Shown one piece after another: positions 38,294 to 46,208 of a stretch of DNA of 64,000 nt. The stretch is from Ignavibacteriota bacterium (GTDB lineage: Bacteria; Bacteroidota; Ignavibacteria; Ignavibacteriales; Melioribacteraceae): assembly GCA_013112585.1 (NCBI GenBank), contig JABFGH010000020.1:1-64000 (forward strand). The letters run 5' to 3'. The position numbers and the translations under genes are program-made. The first letter of the stretch is position 1; every line of letters begins with the position of its first letter. Below the pieces are notes generated by a model that was not told the DNA's origin, made no database searches, and saw only the letters and a program-made list of their open reading frames with translations.

Positions 38294-38638
38294 CTATCCC
38301 CTGCACTTATGACCATCTTTTTTTTCTAAATACGAATTAATAAATAATATTTTATTTTTATCGTAGCATTCATGCTTAGGATAAATTTTTTCTCCGCATT
38401 CCGTACAATAATAAGGTTCTGAATATTTCACCCCACATTTGGAGCAATATCTATCAGACTCAGGAAGAAAATATTCAAACTGAGTCTTTGAACTACACGT
38501 ATGAAAAGAAACATGTATAATTAAGTCTGAATTATCACTGCAAAAGTGGATTTCATCACCACATTCTTTACAGTAAGTATAGGGTCTCCCACACTTGCTA
38601 CAATACTTATCTCTTGGAATACTATTATATAAATCCAC
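38294..38638 (-). CDS. Double zinc-ribbon protein
   Basis: 114 residues with an internal duplication. YCSKCGRPYTYCKECGDEIH near residue 12 and YCSKCGVKYSEPYYCTECGE near residue 70 are each four-Cys zinc ribbons, and further His/Cys follow each (HTC, KHEC, HKC). It probably binds zinc and nucleic acid or protein. It lacks an obvious enzymatic domain and stands alone between the membrane-protein gene and the repeat-bearing spacer. Confidence 0.7.
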   Translation of the reverse strand: MDLYNSIPRDKYCSKCGRPYTYCKECGDEIHFCSDNSDLIIHVSFHTCSSKTQFEYFLPESDRYCSKCGVKYSEPYYCTECGEKIYPKHECYDKNKILFINSYLEKKDGHKCRG

Positions 38639-38970
38639 TATAACCTTCTCCTAAAAGATTATATTTATTTTGGACATCAATTTATCAATTTATAATTTTA
38701 AAATTAATGAATAACTCAAAGAAATATTTAACATTGTTATCACAAGTGTGCGTAGTTTATGCGTAAAAATATCTAGAATAATTAGGAGCTTCAGTTCACT
38801 TTTAGGTGGTAACTATCTTGAGATTCTTTAAGCCTCAACTCCAGTATTTAGAATTATTTTTCACGCATAAACTTTACACATTAGAATATCATCAAACTTA
38901 ATATTTTTTGACTTTTCAAATTTTTTGTTTAAAAATATTAAACACAATTATGAATGAAAGAAGAAAAATC
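38639..38970. promoter_or_regulatory. AT-rich spacer with inverted repeat; candidate origin or operator region
   Basis: 332 bp without a supported gene. It contains an imperfect inverted repeat whose arms share AGTTTATGCGT (see next entry). Long A/T runs flank it, as expected of a DNA-unwinding element or a promoter region. Confidence 0.4.
38756..38880. repeat. Imperfect inverted repeat, arms with AGTTTATGCGT
   Basis: The left arm TGTGCGTAGTTTATGCGTAA at about 38756-38775 and the reverse complement of TTCACGCATAAACTTTACAC at about 38860-38879 agree in most positions, including the core AGTTTATGCGT. The same core (read on the minus strand, GTAGTGAAGTTTATGCGTGG) stands directly upstream of both copies of the Orc1-like gene (about 40659-40680 and 52961-52982). 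It is a likely binding site of an element-encoded protein. Confidence 0.55.
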
Positions 38971-39318
38971 TTAATAATTTGTGCTTCTGTACTTCAAATT
39001 TTCCAGAAGGTAAGGTATTGACAAATGAGACCATTTTGAGGAATGTGGATTAGCAAGATGACCAACTTCTAAAAATTGAGTTAATCTTTCAACAGGTTTG
39101 TACGCACGTTGATAATAAGCATCTTCATAGCCGGTTTTATACCCTTTACTAAATCCCTCTATTTTTCCTAAATATTCTCCAACTTCTAATCCTTTATTGA
39201 AACCTTTTAAAAACCCATTACTCCATCCAACTTTTTCCCCGAGGTCATTTCCCGATTTAAATCCATCGGAGTAACCATCATTATAACACTTACAAAACGG
39301 ATTTCCGCAAGTACACAT
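38971..39318 (-). CDS. Yae1-like Gly-x3 repeat protein with Cys-rich start
   Basis: 115 residues. The start MCTCGNPFCKCYNDGYSDGF carries four Cys. A run of glycines follows every fourth residue (DGYSDGFKSGNDLGEKVGWS, then GFLKGFNKGLEVGEYLGKIE, GFSKGYKTGYEDA), the pattern of the deca-GX3 motif of eukaryotic Yae1/Lto1, Fe-S assembly adaptors. It has a short unrelated tail. A strong AAGGAGGTG precedes the ATG. It could be a helix-packing or metal-handling adaptor; its homology to Yae1 needs checking. Confidence 0.6.
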   Translation of the reverse strand: MCTCGNPFCKCYNDGYSDGFKSGNDLGEKVGWSNGFLKGFNKGLEVGEYLGKIEGFSKGYKTGYEDAYYQRAYKPVERLTQFLEVGHLANPHSSKWSHLSIPYLLENLKYRSTNY

Positions 39319-39561
39319 GTTTCACCTCCTTAAATCTGTTATTAAGTATAACTAATCCAATTCATTAGGGTCCTGAAAAAACTTTTAACTTCAACTGAAT
39401 TACTTAACTTGAAACATTTACCATTACGATTTCTAAATTCAACTGCACATATAACTAATTACATAATTTCAGTAATTTTATCAAGACAAATAATTAATTA
39501 ATCACTATGTTTCATAGTTTTAATAAAATAATTACATTGTCACGTTAATAATACATACGCC

Positions 39562-40650
39562 TTACGAATACCTCAGCTTATAAACATGATGAACAATCTT
39601 CTCATTACAGAGGATTGTAATTCTATTTGCATATGTTCGGTTTACCTTGGTTGAAAGCATCATGATAAGTCCCAGTGACTGGAGATACGATAGTTGATTA
39701 TAGAAATGTACATAGGAACAGGGCTGCTCTTTATTCCTTCTTGCAATATCCACATAATTCATGTGAACCTTTTTAGCAAACTTATCTGATATTTGACTTG
39801 CAGCTTTAAGTATTAGTAGGTTGGTATCTGATAGATCTGCAATTAGATCCACGTATATATCTCGCCTAGCATTCTCAAAGCATTGTTCAATACTGTTACC
39901 TCCTTCTGTGGCCCAATAAAATAAGGACTTGATTGCAACTCTAACATCTGAATTTGCTTCTCGAACAGTATAGGCAGCTATTTTTGAATTTATACCTATA
40001 TCAATTTTCTTTAAACCGGATTTAGTTCTATCATCGAGAATACTTGATATTTCACTAGCGTCATAATTTCTAAAATGGATTAACTCAGGTTGAAGTGTTG
40101 ATTTAACACTCTGATCAATTTCATTTAAAAAACGAGGGTCGTTTGAAAGCATTAGAATCATATAATTTCGTTTATCTCGTGATAGAAAATAGAGTAATTC
40201 CCTCTGTCTTTCCTTCGGTGCCCACAGATGTACTTCATCCAAAATTATTATTGTTTTGGAGTTATACTTTTCTCTGAATCGATGATACAATTCTGATAAG
40301 GATAAACCACGTGAACTTACATTCAACAGATGGGCAAGAATTTTAAATGAAGTAGAGTAATACCTCACATTTGCATAAAGTATATTTAATAAAGAACCAT
40401 CCTTAAATAATTGCTTAAGGTATTTTATCATTAAGGTTTTTCCACTCCCCCTTGAACCAAATATAACTTGATTAACAGGGATGTTGGTTTCTTCATATTT
40501 TAAAAACGCATCTATAATTTGTTTCGTTTCTTCTCTGACCAAAGGATTATCGGGCATATAGTTAAAATCAAATATTGAGTAGTTTATTATTGACTTAGAT
40601 TGATCATTAATAATCTTTCTCTTTTCAAGCATATATGTCTTTATATTCAT
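39562..40650 (-). CDS. Orc1/Cdc6-like AAA+ replication initiator
   Basis: 362 residues from the ATG at 40650. In-frame GTGs at 40659/40662 exist, but the residues before this Met differ between the two copies (VQL, VRY) while those after it are the same. Numbered from that Met: Walker A GSRGSGKT (65-72), Walker B TIIILDEVH (133-141), sensor-1 LSNDPRF (about 163-169), then a lid domain and a C-terminal winged-helix-like region (about 255-362; YVHFYNQLSYLQSLGLIMML). This order is that of archaeal Orc1/Cdc6 initiators, unusual in bacteria. It probably opens the origin of the element. A truncated second copy lies at 52398. Confidence 0.75.
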   Translation of the reverse strand: MNIKTYMLEKRKIINDQSKSIINYSIFDFNYMPDNPLVREETKQIIDAFLKYEETNIPVNQVIFGSRGSGKTLMIKYLKQLFKDGSLLNILYANVRYYSTSFKILAHLLNVSSRGLSLSELYHRFREKYNSKTIIILDEVHLWAPKERQRELLYFLSRDKRNYMILMLSNDPRFLNEIDQSVKSTLQPELIHFRNYDASEISSILDDRTKSGLKKIDIGINSKIAAYTVREANSDVRVAIKSLFYWATEGGNSIEQCFENARRDIYVDLIADLSDTNLLILKAASQISDKFAKKVHMNYVDIARRNKEQPCSYVHFYNQLSYLQSLGLIMMLSTKVNRTYANRITILCNEKIVHHVYKLRYS

Positions 40651-41026
40651 TAACTGCACCACGCATAAACTTCACTACACGTATTAATTGAGCTTCTCAT
40701 TTATATTTTTTTCTATCTAAAAAGTTTAATGCCGTTCTTTAAATAATATTTTGAACGAATAAAAAATTGTTTAATTTTAGATAGACGAATACTTTCACAA
40801 TATTATCAATCCGGAGGGTGTAAGTTAACCGGTATGAAAAATAAGCTAATCCTCGAATACTTCAACAAAGTAAAATCTGCTAATAAGGAAGCAACTAAAA
40901 AGGAAGCTTTCAAAGACCTGCTAAACAGGCTCTACTCAAATGAAACAGAATTACTAAAAGTTATTGATAAGATTACGCTCGGTTCTGAAAAAGCTGTTCT
41001 TGAAATTCCACGAAAAGATAAAGTGG
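40115..41026. repeat. Left copy of a ~912-bp direct repeat (Orc1-like/methylase junction)
   Basis: This segment carries the 5' two thirds of the Orc1-like gene, the shared divergent promoter region and the first 64 codons of the methylase/restriction gene. It matches 52417-53327 in the same orientation; the intergenic part is almost identical and the coding parts have scattered, mostly silent, differences. Similarity stops abruptly at both ends. The left copy continues into an intact Orc1-like 3' end but a broken methylase gene. Confidence 0.9.
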
Positions 41027-41049
41027 ATATTATTTGCACTGTACGTTGA
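40834..41049 (+). pseudogene. 5' fragment of the methylase/restriction gene
   Basis: 71 codons. The first 64 match the start of the intact gene at 53136 with two amino-acid changes (E38T/K39E region); the frame then enters unrelated sequence and stops after DIICTVR. It is the truncated product at the left repeat border, not an independent gene. Confidence 0.85.
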
Positions 41050-41116
41050 TAAATTTTAGCAAAATATTTGAAGAATTAATTCTCATTGTATCAACAAGTT
41101 GAGAAGGAAATAGATA

Positions 41117-41992
41117 TTGAATTATTTAAAATCGGGTCGTGAAGCAATTCGCTTATTGTACGTATTAATTATTGGTTTGGGCATTACAAATGCCATCACA
41201 GATTTATTTATTGCAAATAAATCTTTTGTAGTTCCTTCAGTTGAGAAATCAGTTTTATTTATTATTTATTTTTCTTTTATTCTACGATTTTTTTTTGGAG
41301 CATACCGGGTTTTAGCATATGATATTGATATAGAAATAAGAAGAACAAAAGTAATAATTAATATGTTCGGTTTTTTTATACAGGCAATATCATTTTTTAT
41401 CTACTCAATAAGTTACCAAAATATAGCAGTTTCTCAATGGTTAGTAATAATCATTTGTGGAATAGACCTTATTTGGATTCTTTCATTGATATTTATATAT
41501 AAAACTGCTGATAGAACATCGTATCAATGGTTATTTCATGACCTCATAATAATTATTGTACTACCAATAAATCTTTTATTTTGGCAGAACATATGGGTTC
41601 TATTTATTATAGCTATTGTCGCACTAATTCTTGACTTAGCTATAAATCATGAGTTTTATTTTTCAACAAAAAAGGGTATTGGATTAAAGATATTTATTTA
41701 CTCATTTAATACACATAACGGTGTAGAAGAATCATTAACTGATTTAATGGAGATTGTTTTAACAAAAGGACATCACCCGATTGTGTCGCATAAGTTTACA
41801 AACCTTTACGATGATGAAAAATTGCTGAGCTGTATTGATCTTGAACTATTGCGAATATGTGATGCGGTCTATTTATTAGATAGACATGGGGAAGAGAACC
41901 TAATTAAATTTATACATAATTATGAAATAGAAATTTTTTCTCATGTTGACGAAATACCCGTAATTTTATTTGATGAACCCAGATTACTATAA
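41117..41992 (+). CDS. Membrane protein with NDT/DUF4406-like cytoplasmic domain (candidate effector)
   Basis: 291 residues, TTG start with AAGGA upstream. Six hydrophobic segments occupy about 10-185. The C-terminal 100 residues (GLKIFIYSFNTHNGVEESLT, then KGHHPIVSHKFTNLYDD, LLRICDAVYLLDRHGEENLI, DEIPVILFDEP) follow the order of nucleoside 2-deoxyribosyltransferase-like/DUF4406 domains: strand with small loop, G-hPhhSH, cDAVYLL, h-x-h-Pv. A membrane-anchored nucleotide glycosidase-like effector would fit a defence island; catalytic residues cannot be assigned by eye. It is the first cargo gene inside the duplicated borders. Confidence 0.5.
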   Translation: MNYLKSGREAIRLLYVLIIGLGITNAITDLFIANKSFVVPSVEKSVLFIIYFSFILRFFFGAYRVLAYDIDIEIRRTKVIINMFGFFIQAISFFIYSISYQNIAVSQWLVIIICGIDLIWILSLIFIYKTADRTSYQWLFHDLIIIIVLPINLLFWQNIWVLFIIAIVALILDLAINHEFYFSTKKGIGLKIFIYSFNTHNGVEESLTDLMEIVLTKGHHPIVSHKFTNLYDDEKLLSCIDLELLRICDAVYLLDRHGEENLIKFIHNYEIEIFSHVDEIPVILFDEPRLL

Positions 41993-42031
41993 TTAAAGTA
42001 TTTGGTTTGTTAAATAAGTATGTTTGGAAAA

Positions 42032-42598
42032 TTATTTAGGAATTTTTTGATCTACTAATCTTAAAAGATCTTCCTTATAAGGAACTGTTGTATTGAAAAC
42101 TTTATTACTAATCAATTTCAACGATTCAATTTCTTTCTCAACAACATGATTGTCTAACTCTAAAAATTTTTCATAAGTCAATTTGCTATCGATAACTTTA
42201 TTTCTTTTTGAATACCTCTCAAATCTACTTCGTAAATCTGCATCAAGATAAATTAATAAGAACTCTTCACATTGTTGTTTTATTAAATCAATTAATATTC
42301 TATGTCTTACCCCCTCGATTATCAGTGATTTGTGATGGCTAATAAAATAATTTATTACATTGCTTAGAAACATTTCTGGATTTGATATCATTAATTTACT
42401 ACCCACATCTTGCATTTTATTTCTGTCCATTTCCAATTTATTTTTTTTAAAGTAATATTTTAAATATTCCCCAAAGGAAGCAACTGGAATACCGAATTGA
42501 TTTGATATCAAATTGGATACGGTTGATTTACCCGAGCATATACGGCCACTAACTGCAATGATAATATTGATTTTTTTTGATTTCATTTCATTAAACAA
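42032..42598 (-). CDS. P-loop nucleotide/nucleoside kinase-like protein
   Basis: 188 residues. The Walker A motif SGRICSGKST (17-26) opens a nucleoside-monophosphate/dephospho-CoA kinase-like fold: a substrate-binding FGEYLKYYFKKN helix, IIEGVRHRI (strand 3, corresponding to the DGxR region), LIYLDADLRSRFERYSKR (lid region) and a final helix. It overlaps the ASCH gene by 8 bp and is last in the five-gene cluster. It may phosphorylate a modified nucleotide made by the cluster; substrate unknown. Confidence 0.7.
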   Translation of the reverse strand: MFNEMKSKKINIIIAVSGRICSGKSTVSNLISNQFGIPVASFGEYLKYYFKKNKLEMDRNKMQDVGSKLMISNPEMFLSNVINYFISHHKSLIIEGVRHRILIDLIKQQCEEFLLIYLDADLRSRFERYSKRNKVIDSKLTYEKFLELDNHVVEKEIESLKLISNKVFNTTVPYKEDLLRLVDQKIPK

Positions 42599-43109
42599 AA
42601 AAGGTTTCTTCGAGCCCTTTTCTTAAAACCACCCAACTTGTGCGGTCACGTTTTTCACTAGTGATTGGTTCTATTCGTCTGACTTTCTTGATCTCGATAA
42701 GAGTGGCATAATTAGCGTTTTTTCTATATTCCCAGAAGTATTTATCATATCCAGAACAAATTAAATTTCCGTATTCATTTTCAATTTCTTCTAGAACATC
42801 AGTAGTTAAGTTTTCAACATATTTAACACTTCCTGCAATAAAAAAACCAGTAACCATGCCACCAGATTTTTTAAGTATGACAATATCGCCTTTTTTTACT
42901 TTCAAATATGGACTAATTTTATTTATTGAAAAACGTGTTTCAATTTTTTTAACACCTTCAAGAATTAATGTTAGAAATGGTTCATTAAAGATAGCAAGAT
43001 GAATACTGACAGAACTGTCAGAAATTATTCTATCAAATATTTCTGAGTGTTGCGGAGCACTACCAAGGACGTTTATAATTTGACTAACTAGTTTGTTTTT
43101 CCATTGCAT
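42591..43109 (-). CDS. ASCH-domain protein
   Basis: 172 residues. Residues 30-165 show the ASCH layout: HLAIFNEPFLTLILEGVKKI then ETRFS (the E-x-R substrate/RNA-contact motif), KVKKGDIVILKK, GFFIAGSVKYVENL and a final beta-strand. ASCH domains bind RNA or modified nucleosides, and some hydrolyse N4-acetylcytidine. Overlap with the methyltransferase gene (26 bp) and the kinase gene (8 bp) shows co-translation. Its role with DNA/RNA methylation in the same operon is inference. Confidence 0.7.
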   Translation of the reverse strand: MQWKNKLVSQIINVLGSAPQHSEIFDRIISDSSVSIHLAIFNEPFLTLILEGVKKIETRFSINKISPYLKVKKGDIVILKKSGGMVTGFFIAGSVKYVENLTTDVLEEIENEYGNLICSGYDKYFWEYRKNANYATLIEIKKVRRIEPITSEKRDRTSWVVLRKGLEETFFV

Positions 43110-44355
43110 TATATAACCAATCCAAATAATTGTTGTATTCTTTAATTTCTAATTTGCACACTGTTGTTACAAATTCAGTAACAATTTTTGATTCATGAGT
43201 ACCAGGTTGTGTGTTTTTAATCTTATCCAATAATTGCACAAATTTATTAGTGTCGTTTACTTTATAAATTCTATTACCAGAAGTCCAGATATTTGCGTCT
43301 CGTCTACGACTATCTCGAATACTCACACCAGGTAAAATATCTCCTTTTACTAAATGGCTTATTTTAATTGTTTCTTTTATTGATTTTTTATTTTCCTTTT
43401 TTATTCTGAATCGTACACTTTCAATTTCTTTTTCTATCCATCCTGAGTATATATCTTTAATAATAGGACGGGGCGTGATTTTATCATGCATTTTACGGAA
43501 AAAAGCTAAGTCAGCTTTTCTCCAGAATGGTAAGACATCTTTCACACCAGCTGCTCGAAATGCATTAAATTCAAAAAAAGGCATAGCATAATGTAGTTTT
43601 TGATCGCGAAGATTTTCTAAACACAATCCATTTTTATGACAAAAACTGAACCAATCTATTCTTTCCTTTGAGATATTAGGCCGTGTATTTATTGGGGGTA
43701 AACTAATTCCAATTCTTCCGCCAACCACAAGGCATTGTGAAGCATACCATAAGAACTGGTAAAAATGAGGTGAGTACCAAGGCGGGTCCATAATCACACA
43801 AGAATATTTACTCATATTTCTCGGAGTCGCCTCAAAAATATTTGTTTCAAGTATTTGATAGCGTTTTTTGTTTGGAATTAATTTTGATAACCCATCTATT
43901 ATTGGTTTATTTTTCTCAATCAATGTAACATGATTTGGGATGTTTTTTATACAAGCGGCTGCGAATAATGTTGGATACCCCAGAAGTAATATTCTGTCTT
44001 CTATATCATTCCTGTCTTGAATTATTTTTAACAGATAATCCAGGCTTGTTGTTGAATTACGCCATTCAAAATCCAGGGGATGTGGTTTTTTAAATAACCC
44101 AAAAAAACCAATATGCTCATTAAAAAATTTTGTTATTGTATTATCAACAGTATCAATTCTATTTGCTTGAGTTCTCGGATCTTTGACGAACCATAGACCA
44201 TTGATATTTGAGATTTTACCCTTGGATTCAAGCTCATTCAATGTTTTTAGAAGTTCAATTGGATCAAAACCGCCTAAATTTAATGAGATAAATTCAAAGG
44301 ATTTAGGTTGCTTACAAAGATTTATGATTAGCCTATCAATGTATTCTGAATACAT
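43084..44355 (-). CDS. N6-type (DPPW) methyltransferase with winged-helix start
   Basis: 423 residues. The first 60 look like a winged helix (FEFISLNLGGFDPIELLKTL, ELESKGKI...GLWFVKD). The Rossmann methyltransferase core follows: a motif I-like strand ILLLGYPTLFAAACI (122-136), an acidic partner VTLIEKN (143-149), and motif IV DPPWY (190-194) after SCVIMD. The next helix FYQFLWYASQCLVVGGRIGI fits MT-A70/N6-adenine or amino-methylating families. The target (DNA, RNA or nucleotide) is unknown. It lies between the radical SAM and ASCH genes. Confidence 0.75.
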   Translation of the reverse strand: MYSEYIDRLIINLCKQPKSFEFISLNLGGFDPIELLKTLNELESKGKISNINGLWFVKDPRTQANRIDTVDNTITKFFNEHIGFFGLFKKPHPLDFEWRNSTTSLDYLLKIIQDRNDIEDRILLLGYPTLFAAACIKNIPNHVTLIEKNKPIIDGLSKLIPNKKRYQILETNIFEATPRNMSKYSCVIMDPPWYSPHFYQFLWYASQCLVVGGRIGISLPPINTRPNISKERIDWFSFCHKNGLCLENLRDQKLHYAMPFFEFNAFRAAGVKDVLPFWRKADLAFFRKMHDKITPRPIIKDIYSGWIEKEIESVRFRIKKENKKSIKETIKISHLVKGDILPGVSIRDSRRRDANIWTSGNRIYKVNDTNKFVQLLDKIKNTQPGTHESKIVTEFVTTVCKLEIKEYNNYLDWLYNAMEKQTS

Positions 44356-44359
44356 AATT

Positions 44360-45376
44360 TTAATTTTTTAACTTTATTTCAGTAATAGGTAAACTTATTT
44401 GTTCAGATGAAAATCTTTTTACTAATTCCGATTGCCATACATCAAGTGCCCTATGCTGTCCTTCGATCATATTTTCGAAATCACTTGTCATACGCGGGTT
44501 CATTGTTGAATATTTAAATATTCGCAATGGAAGAATTCGAAGGGGTAACATTTCATTCACTTTTTGGACCTTATCTATGAATTTTGGAATGACCATATGA
44601 AAATCTGTATCAGTCGTTGCAACTAATGTTATATAACAATATAAATCCAAATTAATTTCCAATAAACGTTTGCATAATTCTAACTGATTAGAAAATAATT
44701 TTGGGTCTGCTTTAGTATTAAGTGAAAAAGATTTTTCATCGATTCCCTTAAAACAGCAGACTCTTGAATACATTTTGTATGATGACATCAAACTAATTTG
44801 TTCATCATCTAAGAACCTCCATAGGTAGTCATTACTTAAATTATCGTCCGACCAAAGAAAAACTTTGTCTTCTAATCCTCTTTCTTGTAAGGTTTTCATC
44901 ATCCACGGAACCCACTCAGGGGTTAAATCTGGTTGTCCACCGGTGAGATCTAGCATAGGCGGAGGATCATCTTGATCGAGGTAAAGATCTATCATTTCAT
45001 CACAAGTAAGAAGTGAAGCATAATTAGAATTGCCGGAAAGTAATTTAAAATCAACAAAACAATACCAACATCGCCAATTACAAATTGAACTTTGAAAAAC
45101 TTGTGCTCGGATCACAGAATCTGCTTTAACTCCAAGAGCTTTTGCTGCCGGTAGTATTGGTAGGGGATTTGGAATCCAATCTTTTCCTGCATCTAATCTA
45201 AAATGACGCACACGACCAAAACCATTACAATTTGGAGGTTTTGTAAAATCATTCTCTTGTGATGACCCGTAAAAATTAGTAATCAATATTGCTTTGCGAT
45301 CAGTATCGATTGCTTTTTCTCTTAATTTAGCTGAAAACTTATCTGTATTTATACTATTCAATATTATTGTGTCCAA
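44360..45376 (-). CDS. Radical SAM enzyme of an uncharacterised family
   Basis: 338 residues. The Fe-S motif is CNWRCWYC (C99, C103, C106; CX3CX2C). The glycine loop DLTGGQPDLTPEWVPW (about 142-157) and FLWSDDNLSNDYLW are characteristic of this group. Further Cys (C50, a CC pair in SRVCCFKG) could bind an auxiliary cluster or substrate. It ends 4 bp before the methyltransferase gene and begins 9 bp after the deaminase-like gene. The reaction is unknown; neighbours suggest a nucleotide or nucleic-acid substrate. Confidence 0.8.
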   Translation of the reverse strand: MDTIILNSINTDKFSAKLREKAIDTDRKAILITNFYGSSQENDFTKPPNCNGFGRVRHFRLDAGKDWIPNPLPILPAAKALGVKADSVIRAQVFQSSICNWRCWYCFVDFKLLSGNSNYASLLTCDEMIDLYLDQDDPPPMLDLTGGQPDLTPEWVPWMMKTLQERGLEDKVFLWSDDNLSNDYLWRFLDDEQISLMSSYKMYSRVCCFKGIDEKSFSLNTKADPKLFSNQLELCKRLLEINLDLYCYITLVATTDTDFHMVIPKFIDKVQKVNEMLPLRILPLRIFKYSTMNPRMTSDFENMIEGQHRALDVWQSELVKRFSSEQISLPITEIKLKN

Positions 45377-45385
45377 TTAATATTA

Positions 45386-46120
45386 TTAATTTTTCATTGA
45401 ATCTAAAATCGCCAAAATAGAAGCAAATATTCCTATTAGTGCTGCAACAATTATTACCCATCCCCATACTGTTTTAAAAAATTGTTTAGCAAAAATACTC
45501 TTAAATTCTTCTTTTTTAATAAAATCCTGGGTAAATGATAAATCATTTAATGCATTTCCAAGGGCTGCATTCACAGACTCAAGAGTTCTTTCATATGTCT
45601 TTTTCATTGTAATGTTATCATGCGCAGTTAATGTACTTTCTTTAGTTGACTCAAGTTTTTCAAATACTATTGTGTAAATCGGCTCTCCCAAGCGAAAAGT
45701 TTTTGGGATCGATCTAAGATTGATTAATCTTATTACAATCGGACATTGAATTCCTGGGTCCACGTGTCCTGTAGTCAATGCTAAAATACCTTCTCTTGAA
45801 AAACAGTTTTTTGCATAAACAGTTCCACAAATATTCTTAGGTAGTTTCACTTCCTCATGTGTTATTACAAACATGACTTGACCTGGTTGAAGTGTAACTG
45901 TGTCTTGTTTTTCTAAAGGTAGATCTTGATTGTAAAACTTTGATATAGGTTCAGATTTGCCAGTTATAATATTTGTTTCTTTCCAAATAAAAGTTCCTGC
46001 ACTGAGATCATAGCTGGCGGGTTCAACGTTAAACGCACCATTTTCCTTTTTACGTGGGTTTAATACTAATTCCCCTTTTTCCAGATACTCTATTATCTGA
46101 TGTTTAGATAGAATCCCCAT
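45386..46120 (-). CDS. dCTP deaminase/dUTPase-fold protein with C-terminal membrane anchor, catalytic Glu replaced
   Basis: 244 residues. The dCTP-deaminase fold shows in ASYDLSAGTFIWKE, TLQPGQVMFVITHEEVKLPK, AKNCFSREGI and TGHVDPGIQCPIVIRLINLR, then FRLGEPIYTIVFEKL. In deaminases the strand after DPG..G carries the general-base Glu (IVLE); here that place is Arg131 (IVIR), so ordinary deamination looks impossible. About 55 helical residues and a membrane segment (about 217-236, WGWVIIVAALIGIFASILAI) follow. It may be a nucleotide sensor at the membrane. It is the first gene of the tight five-gene cluster. Confidence 0.72.
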   Translation of the reverse strand: MGILSKHQIIEYLEKGELVLNPRKKENGAFNVEPASYDLSAGTFIWKETNIITGKSEPISKFYNQDLPLEKQDTVTLQPGQVMFVITHEEVKLPKNICGTVYAKNCFSREGILALTTGHVDPGIQCPIVIRLINLRSIPKTFRLGEPIYTIVFEKLESTKESTLTAHDNITMKKTYERTLESVNAALGNALNDLSFTQDFIKKEEFKSIFAKQFFKTVWGWVIIVAALIGIFASILAILDSMKN

Positions 46121-46208
46121 TTTTTTATCTCACAATATATTAAACTCAAAACAAATTTAATTAAGAAACAAAACAAATGATATCAAATTAAATACACAAT
46201 ACTTTATT

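Noticed and set aside
38756-38880. CRISPR or integron attC array
   Set aside because: Only two arms in inverted orientation, no regular spacers, no cas or integron integrase beside them.
40834-41049. Independent small gene of 71 codons
   Set aside because: It is the 5' end of the methylase gene, interrupted at the repeat border.
44360-45376. Viperin or QueE-type radical SAM enzyme
   Set aside because: The cysteine motif is standard CX3CX2C, but the surrounding motifs (GGQPDLTPEW, WSDDNLSNDYLW) do not match what I know of viperins or QueE, and no queuosine genes are nearby.
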